DNA of 64,000 nucleotides, taken from NCBI GenBank assembly GCA_947044365.1, contig OX345636.1, positions 19,880,548 through 19,944,547 of the forward strand, in the 5' to 3' direction. The notes beneath the pieces were generated by a model that saw only the letters and a list, made by a program, of their open reading frames with translations, ran no database searches and was not told the DNA's origin. Both the position numbers and the translations under genes were made by a program. Within the stretch, counting starts at the first letter, position 1; every line of letters starts with the position of its first letter. Source of the stretch: Petrosia ficiformis. Taxonomy: Eukaryota > Porifera > Demospongiae > Haplosclerida > Petrosiidae. Below are positions 19,957 through 32,345 of the stretch, one piece after another.

Positions 19957-21823
19957 ATGGAGAATAAGAAAGCTAAGCGTGCTCCGTGTAAACGAGCACT
20001 TGAAAAGGAAAATTTAGATAGTATAGAAAGGTACGAGTGGTTTGGTCCAGCAGCGTGCAAGTGGTTCATGTAGTCCAAAGATACCTCGTCTAACAAATTC
20101 TGAGACCTGTACAGCTGTCCAACTACCTCTTCACAACCTAGACGATTCTTGTAGCTCCTCCCACAACAATGGAGGGCAAGAACGCTTGAGGAGGAGAGGA
20201 GAGATAGAGAAAGACTGAGAAGACAAAAGGATGAGGAGCAAAGACGACTTCATCAGTTATCTCAAGATTTGGAGAAATTCAGGTCTGAGATTATTGTAAG
20301 CCCTAGTAATTCCTGCTTCTCGTGTCATCGCCTCACCTACCCCCAAGGAGGATCGTATGTGACAGTAGAGGACTTGATAGCACCATTATATTCACATCCA
20401 ACAACTATGCCACTTCCTGAAGTCCCTGAAGGTGAGTGTGTTTGGTTGTGTACACGTTGTCAATCCATACTGGGTAAAGGGAAAGTACCACCTTATTGCA
20501 TGTATTAACAACATACAAGTTGTTGAAGTCCCTCCTGTATTATCTGTGTTAAACACAATGGAGCAGAGATTGATATCTAAAGTACAAGCCTTTATGAAGC
20601 TTATAGTACTTCCATTAGGTCAAAGAGCATTGGCTGGCCAAAGCATAAATTTTCCTGTTGATGTTTCTCAGGTATGTAATGCTCTGCCTAGACCAATCTG
20701 GTGTAATACTAGTACAATCATCATTATCAACTTCCGCTTCAACCTCAACTGCTGAAGGGGGGGAAGGTTCACCATCTTCTGTTACCACTCATTCCTGCAA
20801 AGGGTATGTGGTTAGAAAGCCTAAAATTATGAGAGCTCTACATTGGTTAAAGACTTCAAATGTATTGTATGGTGATATTCACATAGAAAATGGTAATATC
20901 ACATGTGATGATAATGATGATAATAATAATGATGCAGATAATGATGATAATACTACAACCAATGAAGAAGATGATGAACAACAACAACAACAACAACAAC
21001 AAGGTACAGTTAATGGGCCTCCCCAATTAGAAAGTTCAGTAGTTAGGACGGACTTTAACATGCCTAACACGGAAGCTGTTGACATCATTCGTAATGGAGA
21101 TTTCAATTATCCAGTTTATAGACTACCACGTGTTAAAGGCCAGCCTATTAGTTTGTTTACTGATGCTAAAGCAGAGGAAACGGCATTTCCCTGTTTGTTT
21201 CCTAATGGTGTCGATGGTTTCCTAACAGCCCGTGATCAAGCTATAAGTATTACGGACTATATTCAAATCCGTTTACTTAATGCTGATAATAGATGGGCTA
21301 GTCACATTCCCTATTTATTGTGGTCATGTAATCTCCTTGAGCAACACAGACTACGTGGGGGGGGGGGGGGGGGGGGTAGGCCACCTAGAAACCATTTAGA
21401 TCAAGCACAACTACAAGAGCATGACCATCAAGCTTTGACAGCTGGTGATCTATTGAGTGATACATCCTCAGAGAACTAAGCTTGATCTATTTGCGATGTT
21501 TCGTACACTTGGACCTCCCACTCAGTGCTGATGATATGAACTGGACTGATCTGTTTTACTCTGCATCCTAGCAAACCGTGATGGAATGGATCTCACTGAG
21601 CAACAAGCGAAAGACTTGCCAACAACACAGCGGAAACGTCTCTTGTGTAGCTACCCTGTGATTGTTGCTCAACACTTTTCTCACCGATTCAATTCCGTTT
21701 ATGAAATTTATTCTAAATGGAGATGGTAAACCCATTCGTGAAATTCTGGACTACTTTTGGAGGGTTGAGTTTCAGCAGAGAGGCTCTCCTCACATCCTCA
21801 CTCATAAACAGGCTGCTAATTAG
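19957..21823 (+). pseudogene. Helitron-like Rep/helicase N-terminal region
   Basis: The N-terminal part of a rolling-circle transposon protein, in three frames. It has an Arg/Lys/Glu-rich coiled start, a cysteine cluster (CFSCHRLTYPQ ... CVWLCTRCQSILG), then VLSVLNTMEQRLISKVQAFM and FPVDVSQVCNALPRP, the usual lead-in of animal Helitron proteins. Next come MRALHWLKTSNVLYGDI, a low-complexity Asp/Asn/Gln stretch, AEETAFPCLFPNG, TAGDLLSD, and finally ILDYFWRVEFQQRGSPHIL. In active Helitrons that block runs into the HUH nickase motif; here it ends PHILTHKQAAN-stop. A run of 20 G at 21357-21376 interrupts the frame region. Frameshifts and stops occur throughout. Decayed. Confidence 0.72.
21357..21376. 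repeat. Run of 20 G
   Basis: A homopolymer of twenty G on the plus strand inside the Helitron remnant. Such runs are unstable and could be an assembly or sequencing problem as well as a real feature. Confidence 0.9.
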
Positions 21824-22857
21824 TACATAATAAACAAGTAAAATACTAGGTAGATAAAGTAAACAACTCCATTGGCGGGTAATAATGTTTCATAACTTAC
21901 TGCAATAAAATGTTAACTTTATTTTCATTGGTCAATTCGATATTGATCCTCAAGTTGGAGCTCCTCCTCCACAAAAAGGAAAAGGAAACCGCAGGAGAAA
22001 GAGGAAACAAAACAGCAGGGAAAGGGCAAAGATGATAACTGTTAGTTAATAAGTAATTTATATATATATAATAATTATTATTATATTCTTTGTTTCGTTT
22101 TCATACAGATTCAAGTAACCAAAGCAGGAGGGATAGTTATAAAAAAACATTTAATTAAAATCTAAAAAATAATTTAAAAAAATACTTATATATATATAAT
22201 TATAATAATTATTATATCATATTAAATCATTTAAAAAGATTCAATTACATGATAATTATTAGCGAATACCAGCAGAAATTCTGGTAACTACAACTTTCAC
22301 TTACTCTCCTCTGCATGTGCTGTTTCAGCTTGCACTAGGTTGTCTTGCATGCTGCAGAGTGATCTTTGCCTTGCAGTAGTACTATATATGTATATAATTA
22401 TAGAGGGTCATACGGCCAAGATGTATTGAGAAAAAACATCCCATAGGGATGTTTTTTCTCAATATATCTTGTTCTTTTCTTTGCTTGTGGTGCTGTATTA
22501 TGTACATGAATAACCAATATATAGCCCTCAGTACCAACCTTCTTCTGTTTCTTCTAAAAGACTATAAAACAGGTGTACAAATGGACAACTGATTGCAAAC
22601 TTATAAGTGTAGATGTCTAGATCTCCTAAAAGAAGTATAAGTGACATGGCTTGTAGTGAATTGTAAATAACAATAATTATAATGTCTTGTAATTTTTAAT
22701 GTCTAACATTTACTCACTTATTAGATGAGGATGTGAATCTGCTAAAACCTATATATATCAGATAAAATCGCCAAAGCAAGCTTTACTTTGTATTTATCCA
22801 GGAACATTATAAAGAAACATGTCAAGATTGTGGTCTCACAAATTATGAAAGTGCTGT
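21824..22857. other. AT-rich, non-coding
   Basis: No supported gene. Two AT-rich self-complementary patches at 22050-22095 and 22190-22220, and the hairpin listed at 22418. Confidence 0.45.
22418..22470. repeat. 53-bp near-perfect palindrome
   Basis: Arms of 25 bases around ata. The left arm begins aagatgtattgagaaaaaac and the right arm mirrors it, with one mismatch. It is flanked by AT-rich sequence and tagagggtcatacggcc. It may be the folded end of a small foldback element. The phrase catccctatg also occurs in the repeat at 18803 and near 26173. Confidence 0.85.
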
Positions 22858-23202
22858 TTGAAAAAGTTACAAAAGCAACATATAAAGAAAAAAACAAGTT
22901 ACCTCATAATGGGTCCTGGAAAAACTACAACGCTCTTCTGGCTATATCACAATTTTAAGAATAATGGTGAGTATGAAGTTTATTCCGTCCCATTAAAATT
23001 ACAAAGTATCACAAACATTTATGAGAAATTGACCAGTGAATCTACAACAAAGGAAATATTATTACTAGCAGATTTAAATGAATTGCAAGGTACTCCAGAT
23101 GATATTGGCAGTTTGCCCGAACTGCAATTACTCGTACATGACCAATTTCAAGGATTTGTTATAATGGCTGCATCATCATTTTTGGCAACACTATATGTGT
23201 GA
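22858..23202 (+). pseudogene. P-loop ATPase-like fragment
   Basis: A 114-residue open frame. It starts with a basic segment, then MGPGKTTTLFWLYHNF, a shortened Walker A loop missing part of GxxxxGK, and further on EILLLADLNEL, which has the hydrophobic-strand-plus-acid pattern of Walker B. Then come LLVHDQFQGFVIMAASS. This order fits a STAND/AAA-like or other P-loop NTPase module, but no full domain is present. It lies between Helitron N-terminal and helicase-like pieces, yet does not resemble the Helitron helicase. Uncertain. Confidence 0.35.
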
Positions 23203-23387
23203 AATACATGAATGATTAATGCCAGGTGATCAAAATCTTAGTGATACAAGATTGCTATTTTTAGCACTTTATTTCCATCGACCAATTATGGCAACCTATT
23301 GCCAGTCTTATGCAAGATAATATACCTTGACAGCACAAACACACCGCAATTACATTTAAAAATCCATCCACACATTATTCAACAAAC

Positions 23388-23771
23388 TGATGTTACTTCG
23401 TAACATTGCCTTGAAAAAGTGATTATGTGTTGGCACAAGATTAGAAATAACTTATTTACATCGTAACTGTTACAGGCAAACATTATTTAATGACAAAATT
23501 CTGGAAATGAAGTTCTGATACAAGAATAAAAAAGGCTCCAAATGATAGTAATTTGTCATTTAACTTGCAGAGGGTAAAATTTCCACTAAGGCTTGCATAC
23601 TCTGTGACAATTAACAAAGCGCAAGGTAGGAATTTACTTACCTAAACAGCTTTGGGAGATGTCAGAGTAAAGGTTGAAAATACTGATCAACAGGGTACAA
23701 TGCAAGCTAAGATTGTAACCAAAAACATTGTTTGTCGTGAAGTTAACGAAAATGGATTAACGGGAGGATGA
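23388..23771 (+). pseudogene. Helitron/PIF1-type helicase C-terminal piece
   Basis: A decayed piece of a superfamily 1 helicase. It reads LLRNI, then LCVGTRLEI, then, after an acceptor-like atttaacttgcag, VKFPLRLAYSVTINKAQGR and finally TKNIVCREV before the stop at 23771. These are motifs at the end of PIF1-type helicases in animal Helitrons. Several stops and frame changes are present. It probably belongs to the same Helitron as 19957-21823, with the middle (HUH nuclease and Walker A region) deleted or replaced. Confidence 0.65.
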
Positions 23772-26400
23772 AATAGAGTGACGAATACGTTACTATGAAT
23801 GTTATAATTTAATATCTATGATTTCAATCATATTAGATTTAAATAAATCTTCTGACACTCCTCGGAAGAGAAGAAATCCTGATAGTCCTTTTGTAAAAAT
23901 GTGTAAATGAAAAGGAACAACAACAATCTCCTCGTTGTGACTTCTTTAACTCGTCATAGTGTACTTGTGATCTATTGAAGTGTGATACTATTAATTTACA
24001 TCTGTTTATAGGCCCAACAACCTGTTGTACCTGAATGGCCTTCTGTATGGCCAGCATATGGCAAACGTATGTGAAAGCCACTAATTGCTTCTCTATGTTA
24101 ATGCAGCTGCAGATATAGCTTCACAGATGTGAGAATAGTCATGAACCACAGGGAAATATTTTGTATGCAAATTGCAGTAGCAGTAGGACATTCTAAAGTC
24201 TCCTGTAATGAAGTAACACGCGAGTGAAATGTAGGTTTTACAGCAAGGTAAATGCTCAAGAACCCACCAGAGCGCGTGGGCAGGGTTACTAAAACCATAA
24301 TTTGTGTGGGGGCATGGCCTCTTCGAACCCCAATTAAGGGGGGGAACCCCCTTTAAAATTCCCCCTTACTCGTTATTTAGGCCAAAGGGCTTGTGCCTGA
24401 CACCGATTACAAGCATTTGGAGAGCTTCGTAATGCTAGGAACACACTTCGAACCATGTATGGGTGAAATGTCACATATATGTGATATCAGTCTTCTAAGG
24501 GTTAACAATACTCAGTTTTAATCTTATTTGAGGAGTGTTCAAAATCTGAAGACAGTGCATGATACCGGTAAGGAATACTGCTAAACCCATTTGACTAAAC
24601 TGTCTTTTCATACTCAGTGAGTTGGTTAACAATTCCTCACTAATAGTAAACAATACTGGATAGCGCTGATGAGGACAAAGGTAAAGTTACTGCTGTGTTT
24701 GACATAACTTTTCTTACAAGTAGAAGATGAAGTTGATGGTAAGTGTATGTATCAGTTTCATTTACATAATCATCAAACTGTGGTTGATAATAATCATTGT
24801 CTACCATGGAAACCACACATTTTAAATTATACATTCAAATCAAGCACTATGCTGATATTTCATGTATTGTACCAGAAGTCACACGCTACCAAGTCTCAAC
24901 AACTGGTTCTCTTGCTTTGGTAATGGTATTGGTAGAAATAAACTGTATAAAGTTCTAAATGAGGTAAGTTTGTAATCAATGTCCCCTAATTGTCTACAAA
25001 AAGAACATGGCATGCCATGGTGTTTAGATTAGGTCCATGCCTTTTAGTAGAAAACTGATCACATAATCTAAAATAGAATGCATATAATCGCCTGGAACTA
25101 CACATTAAATGTATACGATTGTTTAAAGGTGATACTCCACTGATGCCTTCAATAATTGTAACTTCTTCAATTGCTTTTTGAATACCTTCGATACTCCGAA
25201 GAGAAACTCACTTCCAACAGCATTTATATGGTCTTTATGGTCTCTATCTTGTAATATTGGTGTCACAAGAATCCATGTTTGGTTTAGACTGTCCTATCCA
25301 GATACCACATGTAATGATATTGTCCTGTAATGGTGGTAAAGTTGCTATCTGAAGATATACTGGCCACAATGTAACTCGAGAGGATTTAAAAATCAGAACC
25401 CCAAGTGTTTAGGATTACTCCTAAGCGCTGATGATGAGAAAACATTGTTACTGATGAGATTTTGTTATTGGCTTGTTGCAAGCCCAAAGATATCTCTTGA
25501 CAAAAATATGAATGTGATTATTAATCTAGCAAGGGTTTCTTTGGTTTCCATGGAAACCCTGTTTCAAATTTTAAATTTTGACGTGTTCCACTCCCACCAG
25601 TAGTAGAAACATTGCTTCTAAGAGAAGACAGTAAAGATGGTAAGTGTATAAACAACTATATACCTACAATTGTACCACATGTATACTTCAGTAATGATGT
25701 TGCTAGACTGCAAAAGTCTGATGTATCTGGATCAGTCTGGTTACTTATCACACTCAGTCTGGTTGTGAATCTGATACTTGTGTTTCATCAAACATTTAGT
25801 ATGACAAATCATGATAGCTAGCGCTAAGTTATTAACTTATAGTACGTTTGCATACCTTTCTTTAACTGACACCAGCCTCACCAGCCATATATATATTTCT
25901 GCCTGAAAGAGGAAGCGGTGATTATAAAATGCATTGCCACACTCCATGAATAATTAATGAATTCACGCGCTTCAAACCCCTTCTTTTCTAGATCTGCCAC
26001 TGATATGGTAAGTTATACTAATCATCTTTATATTTTTCTTCAACTATTCATTCTATATACAGTGAAAAAGATGATATAAATTTGTTGAATGTGCAGTGCA
26101 AGGATGTACATGCATATGCCAGAAGTCTTCCAGACATACATAAAAACAAGTGTATATAGAGAAACAAAACATCCCTATGATTGCTTTACAAATTTAAGTA
26201 AAGATAAACATATCTCTATGACTGCTTTGTGGTGTCCAGCATTCGGTAATCATGGCTGACTTTATCAAGCATGAAAGACAACAGCTTATTATTTTGGTTA
26301 TCTACTCTCCTGACCTTGTAGAACTTTAGGAATATATTTCAGGCAGAATAGCTAGCTATTAGTTCCAGTTTCTACATAAGCTACACAGATTTCTTTCTGC
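23772..26400. other. No recognised gene
   Basis: About 2.6 kb without a supported gene. A GC-rich hairpin (aaggggg / cccccttt) lies at about 24336-24353. Small open frames at 24640-24834 minus and 25612-25821 plus are unrecognised. ggtttccatggaaacc near 25541 is a short palindrome. Confidence 0.35.
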
Positions 26401-26424
26401 TGCTGTGTAGAGCTTGATCAATGA

Positions 26425-26612
26425 TCGCGCGTTCTTTTACGCGCCACGCCCATTAATTGACCAAGCCCCCGGGAATGATGTAACTTCCTTAACTACGTAT
26501 ACAACGCATACTCGCGTAAGTAGACACAAGAAAATATATATATATATAAACATACCATCGAACCCGTGGGAAAGCATAGGGATGGCCCTGCGGGCCATAA
26601 AAAACAACCGAC
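26425..26612 (-). repeat. Inverted copy of the 18.8-kb repeat
   Basis: The reverse complement contains ttttatggcccgcagggccatccctatg and, further on, gaagttacatcattcccggggg, matching 18803-18885. Here the two blocks are separated by a tata-rich insertion of about 90 bases. Open frames here are accidental. From 26613 to 28059 I see no gene. Confidence 0.65.
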
Positions 26613-28059
26613 AAATCTCCTTTTGATTGTAGGAGAATGAACATATTGTTTGGTAAGTCATCACTACTACTAAATATCAGTAAATAGTTATTATAGTTCC
26701 CCTTGTAGAGTGTCATACATTTGTATTAAGTAAAAGTACAAATGTGAATACAAGTACACATCATTAAACCAAACATGCCAGGATTGAAAGTCGTCAATGA
26801 ACTATAATATAATTGTTATGTAATAATACTTAGTAGGCCTGATTTACCCCTGATCCTGACCAGCCTGGCTGAGACATCACAAACTAATTATTGTACTAAT
26901 TACTTACGTTTTTATTAAATGCGTATAAAGCTCTCAGATTTGTTCTTGTATTTTGGCTCGCAATAAATAAACTTCTCAATCATTGTAACATAATTATAAT
27001 CACACAATCATGCATATAGTCATATACTGCACAATAATTTTTAATCGCTCTTTTTAGAAATCTAAAAAAAAACATACATTATGTAATAGAACTTTGGTTC
27101 CCCACAGTTTGAAGACAATGGTCTTGAAATACACTAAGAACTTTTTGGCCACCATCAGTCATGTGACCCAAAGTTGAATAAACTGTCCACAAGGTCTAAC
27201 AGGTCAATATATACCCAAATAAAAAATTTGGTTTCATTAAAAATGAAGATATAGTACAGTTTTCAAAGCCTCCAGTACTACAAAATTTAGTAGACTGGAC
27301 TGGACTGGACTGTAAAAAACGTCAAGAAATGAATCAGTTACCACATGTTCATTTCCTTTAGATGAACTTGAAAACGTCAACATTCATGCTCTCAACCATT
27401 GGCTGTCCTTAAATGTCGGGGAGAAAAATACCTGTCAGTTGTTAGTTACAACACGCAAGGGAAAAAAACGTTTCTTTTCCTAATTTTCTAGGTATGAAAG
27501 ATTCCAATTTTAAACTACTACTCATAACATGAATTATGAAGACAAGGCATACGTTCTGAAACAAAATAATAACTAAAGAAGATTAAAATCTTCTTTGCAC
27601 TACCAATGTCATTGGTATACATTGACTACACGTGTTTTCATCAAAAAACCATCCTGGAGAATTTAAGATTTCCAATATTGCGGGGATCCATTCTGCTTGA
27701 TACCTCTACCTATATAAGTAAACAGCCATCTGTATAATCAAAAATTCAATTTCCACTTGCATCCTTTACCTTCTAGAAAGCCATGATATTATTTGACACC
27801 AGAACTATTGTCCTCAATGTTTAAGTTTAAATACATGTACATTCTTGCTGGTGTTGAAGGAAATAAGACAAACCACAGTACCTCAGTCTACTCCTGTTTC
27901 ACCTTGTCTTGAATAAGTTTAAATTTGACTGATTATCATAAGCTTATAATTATTATAATTATTATTAGTTTTATTTATTTTTTAAAATTGTTTTTATTAT
28001 TAATAATTATACAACATGTAGTTCAATAGTTATTTGGTCTATACAACAATAATGACAAT

Positions 28060-30350
28060 AAATATAAGTCTAGAAGTTTGGAAATTAGGACCAACGGTCA
28101 CGTTGATGGATCGCCACTTAGTACGAGAGCCTCTTAGACACAATATTGTGGCCCAAAGAATGAAGAATGAGAGATGAGTTCGGATCCACCCTAAAACTTG
28201 GCTATATTTATGACCCCACTTTGATGACAACCCTCAGCAATTTGTTTCACAAAAATAGCAGCTTCTTTTCCTAACACTCTGTCAACAGAAATACAGCTCT
28301 TACAAGCCTCAAGGTATTTTATTTTCTTTTTCTTCTCAGCAGCTGATTTAAGAACATCAATGGGGGATGAACTCAGATAAGACTGGGCATCAGTATCAGT
28401 TACTCTAATGTCAAATAATGCCTCAGCTTGTGGAATCTATACCCCACGAGAACTGGAGTATGAGATAGAGTATTAGCCTCTCTTACCACGGGCTCCTTAA
28501 TAACTTGATTCCAAACAAGAGCTGTTAAATCCCCAAAGGCATCACGTACTTCATTATGTCACTGAGTAACAAGTCCACCTTTTTACACAACAGAGCATGA
28601 GATAAGTTTAAAAGGGCTCCACAACCGTCACAGTTAGCGGGAACCCCTAGAAGAGGTTTCTTATACCTAATTGCTAGGGCGTCTCTGAACTCTTGCTGAA
28701 AGATCTAAATGAAGTTTAGAAACTGATAAAACAGTAAGCCAAGAGGATATCTTTTCATCTTTTGCTCTGGTAACAGCACATCACTAAATAATTCCTCTAA
28801 CAGCTCTTCTTTAGCCTTGTTGATTTCCTCTTGAACTGAGTGATACTCAGCACAATACTCCGCAATATCAAATACACAATTCCCTTTTAAAGCGTCTGTG
28901 ATCAAACGGGTAAGCCTCCTTGAAGAAGAATAGTTAATGTTATCATTAGAAGTTGGATTAAGAACATTGAGACCACCAAATCGAGCAGGTAGACAAAACA
29001 ATGTTCGTTCAGGTAGAGATATCTCACACCCAATCATGGTAGGTAGTAACTGCTCTGAAATAAGGTGTTCAAGAGACACAAAAAAAGAACCACAATTGTG
29101 TACCACTGTTTGTAAACAGAGCCATTTACTTTGTACAGATCTCATGAATGCTAACTGTGGTTGTGTTCTAGCAATTAAAACCACTCTATCGACCAATGAG
29201 AGCCAATCATTAACACAGTGCTCTATATGGGAGGAAACACCATCAACATCTCTGACCAAACCTCCTAATAATCTATGACTAGTTGTGATTTCAACTCCAA
29301 AACTGTTGAAAATCTGATGGGCTAAAGGTGTGTAGTCTCTATTAACTACTAACACACACTTGGTGGGTTCTGGATAGTAACCAAATGACGGACCAACATG
29401 CTGTAGTTGAACAAACCAATCCTTCAGATCTTTTAAATAACCACATGCTGACGCATCGTCTGCATACCACACATCAACTCCCTCATTAGGTATGACCCAC
29501 ATACTCTATTAGGGGAATGGTAGCTAACGCATTTGTAGTAAACAATGCTTTATTGTTTAATATATAGACGATTGGAAAGGATTAATGATCGAATACAGAG
29601 AACCAGATAAAACTAGAAATAACACATCTTATCTCTAATTAACCGTACAATAATAATAAAATAATGAAATTATGTAAACTGTTCAGTTTAATAGATCCAC
29701 TTCGTTACACATATAAGAACATAGATAGGGGATCTCCCTGGGTCACGCCTTTACTGTACAAAATGTCTCTAGAGTCAGTGACAATTAGTGGAACCCATCC
29801 TCTATAAGTATTAAACGAAAATAATGAGCAACTGGGCTATAATACACGTGAATTCCAAAGAACTGCCTGTCGATTGATGGTATTAAATGCGTTAGACGCA
29901 TCAATAAGTAATACACCCCAACCATCCTTCTCCCTCTCCTGAAATAAGTCAGATACAGCATCAATTGCACCCTCGATCCCTGCTCTCACTCCACCACATA
30001 ATTGTGAAGTATTACATATTTCTTCTAGATCATATCTTGTTAACATACACACTGTCTTACCAGCAATCCTTCATAATGTCTCCCCGACTCCAATGGGACG
30101 TACACCGGAGCACTTGTCCAAGGCAACCAGTCTACAGGCCACCAATGCACGAATATCCTCCCATGAAGTCACAACATTGGAGAGGCTACGAACAAGAGCA
30201 GCCACTGAATCACGAAGTCTGCTACTATGAGCACCGTATCTGAGGAGGACGTCTTGCCAGTGACCAGCATTTCCCTGAATCCGAGAGGCAATAAGATGAA
30301 TATGAGCACCGGTGACCTCTAAATCGAGTCTAGAAGGAAGGGGATCACAT
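28060..30350 (-). pseudogene. Reverse transcriptase gene, invertebrate family
   Basis: Remnant of a retroelement polyprotein read in several frames. In protein order: LRYGAHSSRLRDSVAALVRS and LVALDKCSGVRPIGVGE near 30.1-30.3 kb; SQLCGGVRAGIEGAIDA and GVLLIDASNAFNTINR (29837-30052), the palm block A; YSKGVTQGDPLS (about 29740), block B; VWYADDASACG and KCVLVV (28705-29502), the YADD catalytic block; then CLPARFGGLNVLNP. A Cys/His region follows (PANCDGCGALLNLSHALLC, about 28620), and a conserved end, VLGWIRTHLSF and RGSRTKW (28080-28200). Stops, frameshifts and an insertion at about 29505-29710 inactivate it. I know this RT type from sponge and coral genomes; I do not assign it to a named clade. 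Confidence 0.75.
29505..29710. mobile_element. ~200-bp insertion inside the RT gene
   Basis: Between the block ending SMFLYV and the block beginning MWVIPNEG the coding sequence is interrupted by about 200 AT-rich bases with no coding content. It includes a 21-base hairpin, taaacaatgctttattgttta, at 29539-29559. Clear flanking duplications could not be settled by eye. Confidence 0.5.
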
Positions 30351-31005
30351 TTTAATAAAGTAGACAGTTTATTAGTTTTATTGTGAATGTCTAACTAACT
30401 GGTCTGGGAAATTGGAAAGTTAAAAACTGGTCTATAACTTCCTTATAGTTGAAATATAACACACAGCAACAAGACAGCAACAGGCTAGAAATAATAATTA
30501 TGATTCACTACACTAGCTATTATATATAATGCCTAACAGTATAATTTACTGATTAACATTTAAACTAATAATTTCATTTTCATTCAAATGATTACAGGAG
30601 TCTAGCATTGCATTATTAACAATAATTCCGTAGCTGAAAAAGTTGTAATCATCACTCTCTGCGTTTTAAAATCAATTATTGGTTGACAGATCATCATCTC
30701 TCTTATTTTCATATTCTTATTTCATAGAGATTCTTTATTGTGTTTTCCATGTTTGATAAATAGTATAATTTCTTGAACTTCAATTACACACAATATGATA
30801 TATTTAAAAGAACATTTTGGCCTTTAGGCCTTTTCAGCTAATGAAAATACCCAAAAACGTTCGTTTTACTGGAGTACGAATCTGTTGTAACAACCGAATG
30901 TTTATCATTGCCCATGCAGCTTATAATAATTGTTGTTAATTATTATTGCACAATCTACATGTGTGTATTGCACAATCAACACGTGTATATTGAATAACAA
31001 GATTT
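30351..31005. other. Non-coding AT-rich stretch
   Basis: No gene or repeat that I can support. Confidence 0.45.
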
Positions 31006-31480
31006 TTGATAATGGCTACTCGTTCTGTTTGCTCTGATATTTGGCAGTATTTTGAGAAAGGCGGTGGGAATGTTGTATGCAAGGTGTGTGGTGAAAAGCG
31101 TGCCTATCATGGTGGCACTAGTAATCTACGAGCTCATTTAGAGCGCCGTCGTTCGGATGTGAGACAGCCAACCTTGAAAGAGTTTGAAAATAGTCATGAG
31201 TGTTCCGAAGAAAAATTCAAGAAATTAAACAACCAAGTTTTAAATATGATAATTGTGGATCTTTGCCCAATTGGTATCGTTGAAAAGGATGGGTTCAAAA
31301 ACTTTCTCGGAGTTATGGAACCTGATTATTTCGTTTTACAAACATGGCTGAGTTGGCTAAACATGTATTATGTGTATCAGCAACCTCAAATGCCTTCAGA
31401 ACGAATCTAAAGTCAAAGAATGTTGATGCAATTATTTTTCTAAATAATAATGATCAATCTACAAAAGAAAATATATATGT
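31006..31480 (+). pseudogene. hAT/ZBED gene with core deleted
   Basis: The start encodes a BED zinc finger: DIWQYFEKGGGN, VVCKVCGEKRAYHGGTSNL and RAHLE, with two Cys and following His as ligands. It continues NMIIVDLCPIGIVEKDGF, the normal lead-in to the hAT core. At about 31340 the sequence jumps, in another frame, to LAKHVLCVSATSNAF and LKSKNVDAIIFLNNN, the extreme C-terminus of hAT transposases. All catalytic blocks are missing. A right-end-like motif, cgtcccatcacta, stands at 31608-31620; I find no matching left end. What remains is a BED finger fused to a short tail. Confidence 0.72.
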
Positions 31481-31713
31481 GTTAATTATTAGTAATTATA
31501 CCACAAAACCACAGAACTCCCATGGTCCCTCCCAACTGTGATAAACAAATTTATTCGAAGTTCATTCCTTAATTATAACAAATGTTCGAATTTAACAATT
31601 CATGATTCGTCCCATCACTAATTACAAGTTATTAATACATGATATAGTACAGTATACAAAGGTTTGAAGGTTTCAATCCTGGGATGAAACCCTGAAACAT
31701 TTAGATGGTTCAT

Positions 31714-32345
31714 TCAATCCTGGGATAATGATGTCATAACCTTTAGACTGGTATACCAGGTAAGGTTAATTGGATGTCCTGGGTCAGTATTCATGGTATT
31801 AGGTGTTTCCTTTATGTGAATAGCTTCCTTGACCCATCTCTCCCAATTCAATTTTCCCCATTGAATAGAGTGTAAGGTAGAGTTGGTGTGTAAAGCTATG
31901 GCATTTAATGGGTCACCTATCCTGACTGCTCTCTTATGCTCCTCTAATCTCTGCTTCATGGTTCAACAAGTTTCCCCAGGTAGACTGCAATACACTCACA
32001 TGGAATACTGTAAATCCTCTTCTTCGTTTTTCAGGTAGTAGGTGTGGACTTTCTGACAGACTTTAGTAATACGTTCACTTAGACCTTGGATGTATAGTAA
32101 AACTAATGTTTGCGATTCTTCATTATTTTTCTTTTCCTTCGGTCTTGTTCTTGTTTGTAAAACTGCTTGCACTCTGCTGACAAAACATCTTCTAATTCCT
32201 AATTCACACGTGTTAGAAATTCCTCCAGATGTTGTTTACCATGTCCCTATATGAACGTTCCTTGATGATATGCAAAGCATCATCGATGGGTACTTGTGAA
32301 CAGGCTCTTGACATCAAAACTGACGATCAGGTCTTTTTCATCTAG
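31714..32345 (-). pseudogene. Penelope-like retroelement remnant (RT tail + GIY-YIG)
   Basis: In minus-strand order: LIVSFDVKSLFTS and DDALHIIKERSY (about 32345-32255) from the Penelope-type reverse transcriptase; then, after a non-conserved link with stops, IPCECIAVYLG (about 31990), the start of a GIY-YIG endonuclease; then MKQRLEEHKRAVRIGDPL and HSIQWGKLNWERWVKEAI (31714-31959), its remaining conserved part. Penelope elements combine exactly these domains and use the nuclease to nick their targets. Several stops and one frameshift between the GIY-YIG start and the rest. Dead copy. Confidence 0.75.

Noticed and set aside
20879..21106. Minus-strand ORF with poly-Cys and poly-Ser
   Set aside because: Antisense of the acidic/Gln low-complexity part of the Helitron remnant.
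22858..23202. Helitron helicase Walker A domain
   Set aside because: The GPGKTTTL loop and following LLLADLNEL do not follow PIF1/Helitron helicase order, so only a generic P-loop fragment is called.
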